Assembly: GCF_000149955.1 (NCBI RefSeq)
Contig: NC_031000.1
Coordinates: 1,687,163-1,751,162, forward strand
Reading direction: 5' to 3'
From: Fusarium oxysporum f. sp. lycopersici 4287
Taxonomy: Eukaryota > Ascomycota > Sordariomycetes > Hypocreales > Nectriaceae
DNA length: 64,000 bases
A program made the position numbers and the translations under genes. Positions 32,635 to 41,658 of this stretch are shown here, one piece after another (the stretch's first letter is position 1; each line of letters opens with the position of its first letter). The notes beneath the pieces are model-generated. The model was not told where the DNA came from and did not search any database. It saw nothing but the letters and a program-made list of their open reading frames with translations.

Positions 32635-33509
32635 ATGGTCAACATGCACCAATTTCAAATCATTGATAGCTATCTCCTATCCATACTCTCTTTGTCTTTC
32701 TTCTTTCTCTTCATATACCTCAAGTTCGACGCCGCTTGGTCCAAAAATACGTGTTTGGTGGCCTTGGTTATAGTATGGATAATCCTAGAGCTGCTGGCCT
32801 TGATTCTTTTTTCTCTTCAGATGAGTGGAGTGGTCAAGGATTCCTGGTCTCCTCAGGGTACTATGTACGCGATCTTGATCACGCTATCATTATGGGGGAT
32901 TGGAACATTACAAGTAAGTGAAGAGTCTGCTACCCGTCATGCGCTTGCTCTAAGATATCCTTGCAGGTCTTGGCGGTTATATTTCCGATCGGGAAGGGCT
33001 TCGATCTGGAGATCTGGGTGATGTGTGCCGTTGCCTTTGAGTGTATTGAGGTTATCATCGTAGTGGCCTTGATATTCGTTCCTCAAGTCAAGGTTCACAG
33101 CGAAATTGCGTGTATCTTGCCTCCGCTGACATCCCAAGTCGTAACAATAGCGATAATGTATCGTACTTCTTGTGGGATTCAAAGGCACAGCATACCTAGA
33201 CGTACGGCCGTTCACCATTTCTGGGCTGGCTTAGCTGTGATAATCATCTCCATGGTTCTAGCTGGGCTTTCAGCCAGTAGAAAATACCCGAGCCTTGGGT
33301 TCTTACAAGGCATCCTTTTCATGGAAAGTTCAGTCATGGGTTTACGACCTGCAGAACAGAAGCGACGGAACTGGGGACTTGCAAATGGGCATCTGGGCAT
33401 CCCGCTGACTTCGCATACGCCTCCCGACTCAACATCATCTCTCAGCGACGACATTTGCCGGCCGGTGTCTTCTTACACGTCCTTTAACTCTCGCCCTTCT
33501 CCATGCTAG
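32635..33509 (+). CDS. Multi-pass integral membrane protein, uncharacterised
   Basis: Exons 32635-32913 and 32967-33509, 53-bp intron (GTAAGT...TTGCAG, phase 0); 273 aa. Hydrophobic segments: residues about 10-30 (LLSILSLSFFFLFIYL), 40-60 (CLVALVIVWIILELLALILF), 75-92 (MYAILITLSLWGIGTL), 93-100 (VLAVIFPI), 108-130 (VMCAVAFECIEVIIVVALIF), 138-155 and 170-192 (HFWAGLAVIIISMVLAGLSA). The tail of about 60 residues is hydrophilic and serine rich. An upstream in-frame ATG at 32524 would add 37 residues of poor coding quality, so I chose MVNMHQ. No family motif is recognised. General design resembles the protein at 19910 without clear sequence similarity. Confidence 0.65.
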
Positions 33510-34728
33510 CATCACGCTGTCCTGCTGTCTCGTGTAATTTAGTTTCTCGACATGCCGGAGCCACGGGAAACACAGATGGGATAGACGATAGATAGTTTGT
33601 GCGATTTTATATCTATTTTAGTCTATCCAGGCCAGATTGGGCTTACTGTATTTCATTAAGTTTTCAATGTCCTGTGAGCTATCCATATAGTGGACACTGT
33701 ACAGCTCCAGCCTTGGCGAGAAACTCCCGACTGCGTAAACCGTTCCAGCGGAGAAGCTTAACGTCAGAAAACAACCTTGACTCGGACCCGCCAAACCAGA
33801 TCTTTACTATTCAGATAACTTCACATTAGGAGCATGTAAGGCCGGAAATTGCTCTGCTACGAAGCGTGAACGGACGAAGCCTGGGGTGCCGGAAGTCACA
33901 TTGTTATACCTCCAAGGTCTTAGGCTACGACTCATCCATCCTCCACGCTATCACGCGATTTGCTAGGAAGGCACAAGAAGGCTCTTTCTTAGACGATATC
34001 AGATATCAAGGATCACTATAGGCGATAACATCGGACTTCTCTATGCGAACTAAGGTGCGTTCGTAGCAACATAACCGATATCTAGACCAGGGTGGTTGGA
34101 ACTTCCTTCTATAGGACACATATTGCCAGACGCTACTTATTAATTTTCATTTGAGTAGACTTGTAAGGTTATCCAACGTTGGTTTTGTATAGAAAAGGTT
34201 CAGCAACAATGGGGTTGCTTAATAGGTCCAGAAATGATATCACCAAAGTGACCGAGGTTTTCTGAAAACTGACAACGAATCTAGCTAACATCCTGTTATG
34301 CGAGAGGTCATTGCAGTGATTAGAGATGGATGATGTATGACAAACAACATCTCATGACTAAAGAATCACATTTGAATATTTCGAGAACTTGAAAGAAGGT
34401 AACTTGGCTCTCGTTCTATGCGTAACGGTTGCACCTAACAACTACGCCACGGGTGTAACGGTTGCACAAGCCGTTAAACCACAGGGCAAAAGATCGGGCC
34501 AAAATCGCTATGCAAGCAATCATGGGTGTGCTACAGCTGCCTTATAGAAGCCTTACAGCGCTGTTACGGGCACGAATCGTAACATAAGGGTTAGGCATAA
34601 TCATTATTCTTTTTATTTTAATTATCAGTCCTAGGTCTTGAAATATTTATAATTATACTTAGCTAATGTTTAATTTATTATCTAGGTTAAGGTTAACTTT
34701 TTTTCTTTTTATAAATATAATAATAACC
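33510..34728. other. AT-rich, gene-free stretch before the large gap
   Basis: No open frame of note. The 13-bp GTAACGGTTGCAC occurs twice in direct orientation (34421-34433, 34455-34467). The last about 130 bases are strongly A/T and TpA rich, as in repeats altered by repeat-induced point mutation. Confidence 0.5.
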
Positions 34729-35728
34729 NNNNNNNNNNNNNNNNNNNNNNNNNNNNNNNNNNNNNNNNNNNNNNNNNNNNNNNNNNNNNNNNNNNNNNNN
34801 NNNNNNNNNNNNNNNNNNNNNNNNNNNNNNNNNNNNNNNNNNNNNNNNNNNNNNNNNNNNNNNNNNNNNNNNNNNNNNNNNNNNNNNNNNNNNNNNNNNN
34901 NNNNNNNNNNNNNNNNNNNNNNNNNNNNNNNNNNNNNNNNNNNNNNNNNNNNNNNNNNNNNNNNNNNNNNNNNNNNNNNNNNNNNNNNNNNNNNNNNNNN
35001 NNNNNNNNNNNNNNNNNNNNNNNNNNNNNNNNNNNNNNNNNNNNNNNNNNNNNNNNNNNNNNNNNNNNNNNNNNNNNNNNNNNNNNNNNNNNNNNNNNNN
35101 NNNNNNNNNNNNNNNNNNNNNNNNNNNNNNNNNNNNNNNNNNNNNNNNNNNNNNNNNNNNNNNNNNNNNNNNNNNNNNNNNNNNNNNNNNNNNNNNNNNN
35201 NNNNNNNNNNNNNNNNNNNNNNNNNNNNNNNNNNNNNNNNNNNNNNNNNNNNNNNNNNNNNNNNNNNNNNNNNNNNNNNNNNNNNNNNNNNNNNNNNNNN
35301 NNNNNNNNNNNNNNNNNNNNNNNNNNNNNNNNNNNNNNNNNNNNNNNNNNNNNNNNNNNNNNNNNNNNNNNNNNNNNNNNNNNNNNNNNNNNNNNNNNNN
35401 NNNNNNNNNNNNNNNNNNNNNNNNNNNNNNNNNNNNNNNNNNNNNNNNNNNNNNNNNNNNNNNNNNNNNNNNNNNNNNNNNNNNNNNNNNNNNNNNNNNN
35501 NNNNNNNNNNNNNNNNNNNNNNNNNNNNNNNNNNNNNNNNNNNNNNNNNNNNNNNNNNNNNNNNNNNNNNNNNNNNNNNNNNNNNNNNNNNNNNNNNNNN
35601 NNNNNNNNNNNNNNNNNNNNNNNNNNNNNNNNNNNNNNNNNNNNNNNNNNNNNNNNNNNNNNNNNNNNNNNNNNNNNNNNNNNNNNNNNNNNNNNNNNNN
35701 NNNNNNNNNNNNNNNNNNNNNNNNNNNN
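34729..35728. other. Assembly gap (1000 N)
   Basis: Exactly 1000 unknown bases: a placeholder between contigs, so true distance across it is unknown. Confidence 0.99.
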
Positions 35729-36547
35729 TACCTGCTTCGTCTCTGTCTATGTCTCGCAGCACATCACCTGGCTTTTCTAACATCGGAAACCGAACCCAAT
35801 AAGGCACGCTACGCCACACTCGCCAGACATCACTTCTCTGTCGGTCTTACCGAGGCAAATGAAGCTTTATCCGCCATCAACACATCGACTTGCGGCAGTC
35901 TCTACGTAGCAACCATCCTTGTGTGCTTCTGTTCGTTTGCGGCAGGCCCCAGTGGCCCTGACGATCTATTTATATGTTCTGCCGGCGGTACATCGTCCCA
36001 CAAATGGCTTCCACTAGCACGTGGTGCGCGACTGATACGAGAGCTCTACGACGAAAGTGTCCTATTCTCCGGACTTACAGCGCCTCTCGGTAGTAACAGC
36101 GTGCCGCCCAGCGACCCTCGTCCGACATGTGTCTGTGAAGGCTTCATACGGGTTAACTGGATTGACCCAGTTGCAAGAGTACGCGACTTAGTTATGTCAG
36201 CTTCAACTCCAAGAAATGATGTCTACGTGCGCTCTCTGCATACTCTTGCTAACATCTACGAAGCCACCTTTGGTGACGAGCAAGGATGTGTCAAAACACC
36301 ATTGCACAACAAAGTAGTTCTTATCTGGCTTTACATGATGGAAGATGATTTTACAGCGTTTCTGCAAGAAAAGGACGCTGTGGCATTGCTATTACTAGCC
36401 TATTACGCCCCTTTAGTCAAAACCATGAAGAGATCTTGGTTCCTGCATGGATGGGCCGAGCATATTATTCGAGTATCCAACATATATATATCCGATGACT
36501 ATGCTCACCTATTGCAATGGCCGGCCGAAGCAGTGAGATCAATCTGA
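35729..36547 (+). CDS. Fungal transcription factor, C-terminal regulatory domain (5' partial, UPC2-like)
   Basis: The frame is open from the first base after the gap. It carries the C-terminal domain of Zn2Cys6-type regulators of the sterol-uptake (UPC2/ECM22-like) kind: LARHHFSVGLTEANEALSAI, NTSTCGSLYVATILVCFCSF, AAGPSGPDDLFICS, and the hallmark end LLLLAYYAPLVKTMKRSWFL, HGWAEHIIRVSN, DDYAHLLQWPAEAV. Stop TGA at 36545-36547. The DNA-binding cluster would lie in or beyond the gap. Relatives bind ligand or sense metabolites with this domain and activate transcription; the target here is unknown. Confidence 0.75.
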   Translation, partial: YLLRLCLCLAAHHLAFLTSETEPNKARYATLARHHFSVGLTEANEALSAINTSTCGSLYVATILVCFCSFAAGPSGPDDLFICSAGGTSSHKWLPLARGARLIRELYDESVLFSGLTAPLGSNSVPPSDPRPTCVCEGFIRVNWIDPVARVRDLVMSASTPRNDVYVRSLHTLANIYEATFGDEQGCVKTPLHNKVVLIWLYMMEDDFTAFLQEKDAVALLLLAYYAPLVKTMKRSWFLHGWAEHIIRVSNIYISDDYAHLLQWPAEAVRSI

Positions 36548-37078
36548 CCTGGTCGGGTACTTTCAGTTTCTTAGTAATGGAAAATTCCCAGGCACTGCTC
36601 AGTGCTCACTCCGAGTGTATGTTGATTGGCTCTATCAAGGACATTGTTTCCACGTAGCAAATATCCTTATTAGAGTACCTCATGAGAAACAAGAGCACAA
36701 ATGCAAGCATATGAGAGTTAGGAGGAGAAAGCCACACAAGTCACCGAATAGTGGTGGAATACTAACGCCTTTTGTATAGAAGAATAATGTATTCAGTTAT
36801 TATTCACATCATGATTAGAGATTTGGGTCCTCCTGGTAGCCCCAAGGGAGGCAGACCCATCACTTCTAACAGTAAAGTGGGACATGGCCAGGGATAGTAC
36901 ATATCAAGTCGGAAGGTAATCACCATGAGACACTCACAAGGCCAATACCTTATGTTTTGTCAACCAGGCACACGGCGAGAAAGGAGGTCTCCAGACTCTC
37001 TACTTAGTAGGAGCTACAAGAATGGCATTAACAAGGAGAGATTTAACAGGTGATTCGTTTAATAATTCCAACATGTGA
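36548..37078. other. Intergenic stretch between transcription factor and Fot1-like element
   Basis: No gene found; moderately AT-rich. Confidence 0.5.
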
Positions 37079-37080
37079 TA
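37079..37080. repeat. TA target-site duplication (left)
   Basis: TA directly outside the left terminal repeat, matched by TA at 38932-38933, as expected for Tc1/mariner-superfamily insertion. Confidence 0.85.
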
Positions 37081-38931
37081 ACGTAGTTGATAAGCATGTG
37101 TCCCAAACAAGTATGTGTCCCAAAAATCCCTCATCCTACATCTCAAGCATCTGATCAGATACTTCTCAACCACCAAGCATGCCTCAATCATCAGATGAAG
37201 CTAGAATCCTTCTTGCACTTCAAGCCCTTCAGAATAACCCAAAATTAAGTACCCGACGGGCAGCAAATAACTATGAGGTTTGCTACTGTACCTTACAACG
37301 CCGCCATAATGGCATTCAATCACGAAGCGATTGGATCCCAAAGTCAAGGAAACTAACTGATCTAGAGGAACAAATTATAGTTCAATTCCTCCTTGACCTA
37401 GATTCCCGAGGATTTCCTGCGCGACTGCGTTTTGTGGAAGAAATGGCCAATTCTCTGCTAGCTAACCGTGACGCGTCACCTGTTGGCAAACGCTGGGCTC
37501 ATAACTTCATTAAACGACAACCAGAGCTAAAGACGCGTTTATTTCGGAGATATGACTATCAGAGAGCTAAATGTGAAGATCCGACTATTATTCGTGGCTG
37601 GTTCAGGCTTGTACAGAACACAATCGCGAAGTATGGTATCCGATCAGATGATATCTGGAACTTTGATGAGACTGGCTTTATGATGGGCATCATTATGGCC
37701 GGAATGGCAGTTACAGGTTCAGAAAGGCAAGGAAGACCAAAATCAGTGCAGCCTGGAAATCGAGAATGGATTACAGTAATTCAGGCGATTAATGCAGAAG
37801 GTCAATCGATCGCGCCATTCATCATTGGTGCGGGCCAATATCACCCTGCCAACTGGTACCGAGAAAGTAACCTCCCGCCTGACTGGGTTATCGCAACGAG
37901 CCAAAATGGGTGGACAAATAACGAGCTGGGTCTCGAGTGGCTAAAGCACTTTGATCGATCTACAACTAACCGATCAACTGGTCCCTATCGTCTCCTGATC
38001 CTTGATGGTCACGAAAGCCACCACTCGGCCGATTTCGAGAGATATTGCCAGGAGAACAAGATTATCACGCTCTGTATGCCTGCTCATGCATCTCACCTAC
38101 TCCAACCCCTTGATGTTGGGTGCTTTGGGCCGCTAAAACAGGCTTATGGTCGAGAAATAGAGCATCTGATTAGATGCTCTATAACCCATATTTCTAAGAC
38201 CGAGTTCTTCTCAGCCTTTTATGCTGCATTTAAAGATACTTTTACAGAAAGGAATATTCGTGGGGGTTTTAAAGGGGCTGGACTTGCTCGTCTTAACCCA
38301 GAAACTGTAATCTCAAAGCTTGATGTGCAGCTACAGACCCCAACGCCTCCTGGGGAGGCCACTCAACCATCAACACCATGGGCTTCAAAGACCCCAAAGA
38401 CAGTAACTGAGGCCCAATCTCAGTCTGAATACCTCGAAAAGCGAATCAGAAGGCATCATAGTAGCTCCCCAGAGTCTATTATTGAAGCTTTAAAGTCAGC
38501 TACTAAGGCAACAAAGGTAGTTATGCATGAGGTTACTTTATTGAGGGCTGAGCTTCGCAATCTTCGAGATGCAAATGTGATACTAAGTCGGCGCCGCAGG
38601 GCAAAAAGGACTAGATTACAGAAAGGAGGGGCAATGACTGTACAGGAAGCATTGCAAGTAATTGATCAGATGGATGTTGATGCGCAGGTAGTGGCGGAAT
38701 CATCGAGAAGTGGTGGTCGAGGAAGATCAGTCAGACCAGGCATTCGACGCTGTGGTAAGACTGGGCATAATGCAAGGACATGTCAGGTAGTAATTGAGAC
38801 CTCTGGAGAAGAATATAGTGAGTAGTTTTAATTTATCAGATAGTTTATAGTGTTTTTAAATGGATTTAAAGTCTAAAGGTTAAGATTTTTGGGACACATA
38901 CTTGTCTGGGACACATGCTTATCAACTACGT
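37081..38931 (+). mobile_element. Fot1/pogo-type DNA transposon, apparently intact
   Basis: 1851 bp, bounded by 48-bp terminal inverted repeats with a single mismatch. Both start ACGTAGTTGATAAGCATGTG; left 37081-37128, right 38884-38931. Each repeat holds two copies of a TRTGTGTCCCA motif about 16 bp apart, a likely pair of transposase sites. TA duplications flank it, and one uninterrupted transposase gene lies inside. Confidence 0.93.
37179..38825 (+). CDS. Fot1/pogo-family transposase (DD35D)
   Basis: A 548-residue single-exon transposase. The N-terminus has a helix-turn-helix (STRRAANNYEVCYCTLQRRH), then a CENP-B/Tc5-type HTH (FPARLRFVEEMANSLLANRD, GKRWAHNFIKRQPELKTRLF). The DDE core has Asp163 in WNFDETGFMMG, Asp276 in LLILDGHESHH and Asp312 in LLQPLDVGCFG; 35 residues separate the last two. 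A basic, helical C-terminal region ends with a zinc-knuckle-like RRCGKTGHNARTC in which the first Cys is Ile. The enzyme cuts and pastes the element at TA sites. With near-perfect repeats and no stops, it could be active and is probably a recent insertion. It lies about 390 bp downstream of the sugar transporter's stop codon. Confidence 0.93.
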   Translation: MPQSSDEARILLALQALQNNPKLSTRRAANNYEVCYCTLQRRHNGIQSRSDWIPKSRKLTDLEEQIIVQFLLDLDSRGFPARLRFVEEMANSLLANRDASPVGKRWAHNFIKRQPELKTRLFRRYDYQRAKCEDPTIIRGWFRLVQNTIAKYGIRSDDIWNFDETGFMMGIIMAGMAVTGSERQGRPKSVQPGNREWITVIQAINAEGQSIAPFIIGAGQYHPANWYRESNLPPDWVIATSQNGWTNNELGLEWLKHFDRSTTNRSTGPYRLLILDGHESHHSADFERYCQENKIITLCMPAHASHLLQPLDVGCFGPLKQAYGREIEHLIRCSITHISKTEFFSAFYAAFKDTFTERNIRGGFKGAGLARLNPETVISKLDVQLQTPTPPGEATQPSTPWASKTPKTVTEAQSQSEYLEKRIRRHHSSSPESIIEALKSATKATKVVMHEVTLLRAELRNLRDANVILSRRRRAKRTRLQKGGAMTVQEALQVIDQMDVDAQVVAESSRSGGRGRSVRPGIRRCGKTGHNARTCQVVIETSGEEYSE

Positions 38932-41375
38932 TATTCCGACTTTAAGTAAACGGTCTCAATTTCGCTGGACTATACTAACAAACATTATATGGAATGAATC
39001 AGAGGACTCAGCGACTTGACCGTTCCTGCACAAGAGTACTCTCGGACTACAGCCCAGCCCAGCCACAGCGCGAGATCGATAACACAACAGAAAAGCCAAC
39101 AAAGATGAGATAACAGGACGGAAAGAGATAGCGTGACTTTTGGCCGAGGTTTAGGGTGGTGTCAGACCGAAATGCCCAACATGTTCCCATCAGCTTCGAG
39201 CTATACACAGTCCCATTACGCCTCCTCTTCTTTGTTGACCTGAAGAATGCGCTGGGTTGTAGTTGCGGTCTTGTGGAACCTATACGGCTTGATTTTACGC
39301 TCAAAGAGCTCGTCAAGTTCCGCGGCAGTTCGACTAAGAAAAGGTCAGCATCAAAGTCATTACTATTAGAAGTAGTATCAGGTCAACGTACCCAGCTGTC
39401 TCGGGGATCAGGAACCACATGGCCAATGTGAATGGTGCGCCTAGACCGGCGAAGAACCAACTAGTCTTGAGACCCCAGTTCCATTGGTGGGCGTTGATCA
39501 TGTAAGGAATAAGGACACCAAGGATAATTCCCACGACGCAGGTAGAAGCAGCAGCAAAACCGGCAGTGTAAGGTCGAAGTCTCTGGGAAGAGATCTCACC
39601 AATGAAACCCCAACCAGTAGCTCCATTAGCCACCAGACCGACATCTAGATAGGAAAATTCAGTTTACCACAACATCAAGCTTTGCTGGTTTGCGAGGAAA
39701 CTCACTCCAGATGCAAGCAAAGAGAACAAAGACATAGTTGGTTGCGTTAGTCTCGGGCGCAACTCCGAGGATACCCACAACGATACAGCATGCCCAACAA
39801 ATAGTTGTTCCATAACAAGCGAGCCATCGTCGACCAAAGATATCCGACACATAAATAACCACAAAGCTGAAGAAGATATTGATGCCCGATGTGATACAGG
39901 TGATCTTGAAGGGGTCCTTGAGTCCGGCCTGCTGGAAGAAGTAGGTAGCGTAGCCGAAGAAGATGCCAAGACCGATAAATTGCTGTGTCATAAGAGTCCA
40001 GCATGAGATGAGAGTTCGAAGGCCGTCGCGCCCCATGAAGATAGAGTACCACTTCTCATTGTTCTGCTCTTGGGCGATGGCGCGTTCGTGCTCAAGGTTG
40101 ATCTGGATAAGGTTGATGTGATGGTCAACGTCGAAGCCTTCCACGCCGCGGTACAAGACCTGGAGTGACTTTCTGGCCCGATCAGTTTTGCCTCGAGAAA
40201 CACACCAAGCGGGTGACTCTGGCAGCAGGAGGTAGATGGCAAGCATTAGCCCAATCTGAGACCACTGAGTATAGACCGGGGTGAGATAATTGGTTGGGTC
40301 TTGGGCGTGCATGACCTGGAGAGCAACTGGAGCGAAGAACTGTCCAATGAGCCACCAGAGACTGTAGCACATGAGAAAGACACCTCGTACGCGGGGAGGT
40401 GCCACCTCTGAGACGTAGGTTGGGATTGTCGACTGCAAACAGCCAACACCAATACCTCCAAAGAGCTTTGCAACCAACCAGACTCTCCATTCTTTAGCAA
40501 CACACTCGAGTATGACGCTGATGGCGAGAAGGAACCATAACCAGTACATGGCTGCTTTTCTGCCAAACCTGTCCGAGAGGAAAGGCAATGTTACCATTCC
40601 GACGACTTGACCGCCGGATCCGATAGAGTTCCACGCACTCAGAACAGACGACGCCAGGACAACACCCTCCTCTGTGTGCTGAGTACCGAACTGCTCGACG
40701 AAACCCGAGTTTGCAATGATGTTTCCTATGAGTCTGGGCGAGTCTAGCATTAGTGGCTGTTCTTAATAGCACCAAGGCGAGCAAGGTCGGAGTGATATGG
40801 AATACATACCCGATCTGGTAGCCATCCGTAGCTGCACTGAGGGTGACGGCAAAACAAACAGCAGCGTTCATCTTGAACTTTTTGATGGTTTCCCAAGGCG
40901 TCAGCCCCTCATATCCAGAGATGCCTTGTCCCCTGTCAGCAGCCTCTGAACTAAGCTCCTTGGGCGGCTGGTGGCCATCTCCAGCAACTTCATGATGCTC
41001 GACAGCATCGCCGGATCTGCTGACGTCTTTCTCAGCACTTGAAATCACAGCCATAATGACGATGGGCAGTATGTGGGCGATTGAGTGAGACGAAAACAAG
41101 AGAAAAGGATGCTTGAGCTCTTTGATGCTAAAGCGTGAGCTTGCTTGGACTTAGAAGCGATAAGAGCTTTACCAGAGAGCAGCTCGGGTCTTTAAATCAT
41201 CAGGAGAAGCGCATGCAAGGTCCGAGTGTGCGGCTGCTCCAGAGGTGATGGATTAAGTTTCTGGGTTTTCGCCTGCGTGACGAACGGGGTGGTACAGTAC
41301 GGAAACTAAGCTGCGGTATGGGGTATGGGGGGATGCGGGTTAGCGCTGGAACTGAAAGAGGGGGTATGGGGTAAA
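38915..41375. repeat. 2461-bp block, first copy (identical to 41659-44119)
   Basis: Ends exactly at the contig edge. All frames translate identically with a constant offset of 2744. Most simply explained as overlapping contig ends that were not merged. Confidence 0.95.
39216..41054 (-). CDS. MFS sugar transporter (alpha-glucoside/maltose permease type)
   Basis: Four exons, 41054-40810, 40733-39706, 39644-39392 and 39333-39216 (introns 76, 61 and 58 bp); 547 aa. A 12-helix sugar porter: DGYQIGLIGNIIANSGFV in the first helix region, FLSDRFGRKAAMYW (loop 2-3 signature), GGIGVGCLQSTIPTYVSEVA and PPRVRG, LPESPAWCVSRGKTDRARKS after helix 6, QQFIGLGIFFGYATYFFQQA in helix 7, SDIFGRRW (loop 8-9) and FLIPETAGRTAAELDELFE at the end. 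The long cytosolic N-terminus is typical of fungal alpha-glucoside/lactose-type permeases. Located in the plasma membrane; the actual sugar is not determined. I chose MAVISSAEKD as start over an in-frame ATG 15 codons upstream. Confidence 0.9.
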
Positions 41376-41475
41376 NNNNNNNNNNNNNNNNNNNNNNNNN
41401 NNNNNNNNNNNNNNNNNNNNNNNNNNNNNNNNNNNNNNNNNNNNNNNNNNNNNNNNNNNNNNNNNNNNNNNNNNN
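41376..41475. other. Assembly gap (100 N)
   Basis: Standard-length placeholder; the sequence on its two sides overlaps. Confidence 0.99.
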
Positions 41476-41559
41476 CGCTGTGGTAAGACTGGGCATAATG
41501 CAAGGACATGTCAGGTAGTAATTGAGACCTCTGGAGAAGAATATAGTGAGTAGTTTTAA
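41476..41559 (+). pseudogene. Fot1-like transposase 3' end, fragment at contig edge
   Basis: 84 bp identical to 38748-38831 (zinc-knuckle codons through stop and eight bases beyond). The next 99 bp (41560-41658) are unlike the transposon, then identity resumes at the last bases of the right terminal repeat. Confidence 0.85.
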
Positions 41560-41658
41560 GCCGGCGAAGGGTTGTCGAGGGTCTTGTTGAAGCAGTTGGA
41601 CTCTTGAAAGGGCTGGCTCAACGAACTGTAATAGCACGCCAAATTTTCGTTTCTGTTG

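Noticed and set aside
34659..35819. Frames of 378 and 386 codons across the 1000-N gap
   Set aside because: They exist only because N codons contain no stop.
39156..39431. 91-codon plus-strand frame (and twin at 41900)
   Set aside because: Antisense to the sugar transporter's last exons.
41200..41637. Long minus-strand frame crossing the 100-N gap
   Set aside because: Most of its length is unknown bases; the two sides belong to different contigs.
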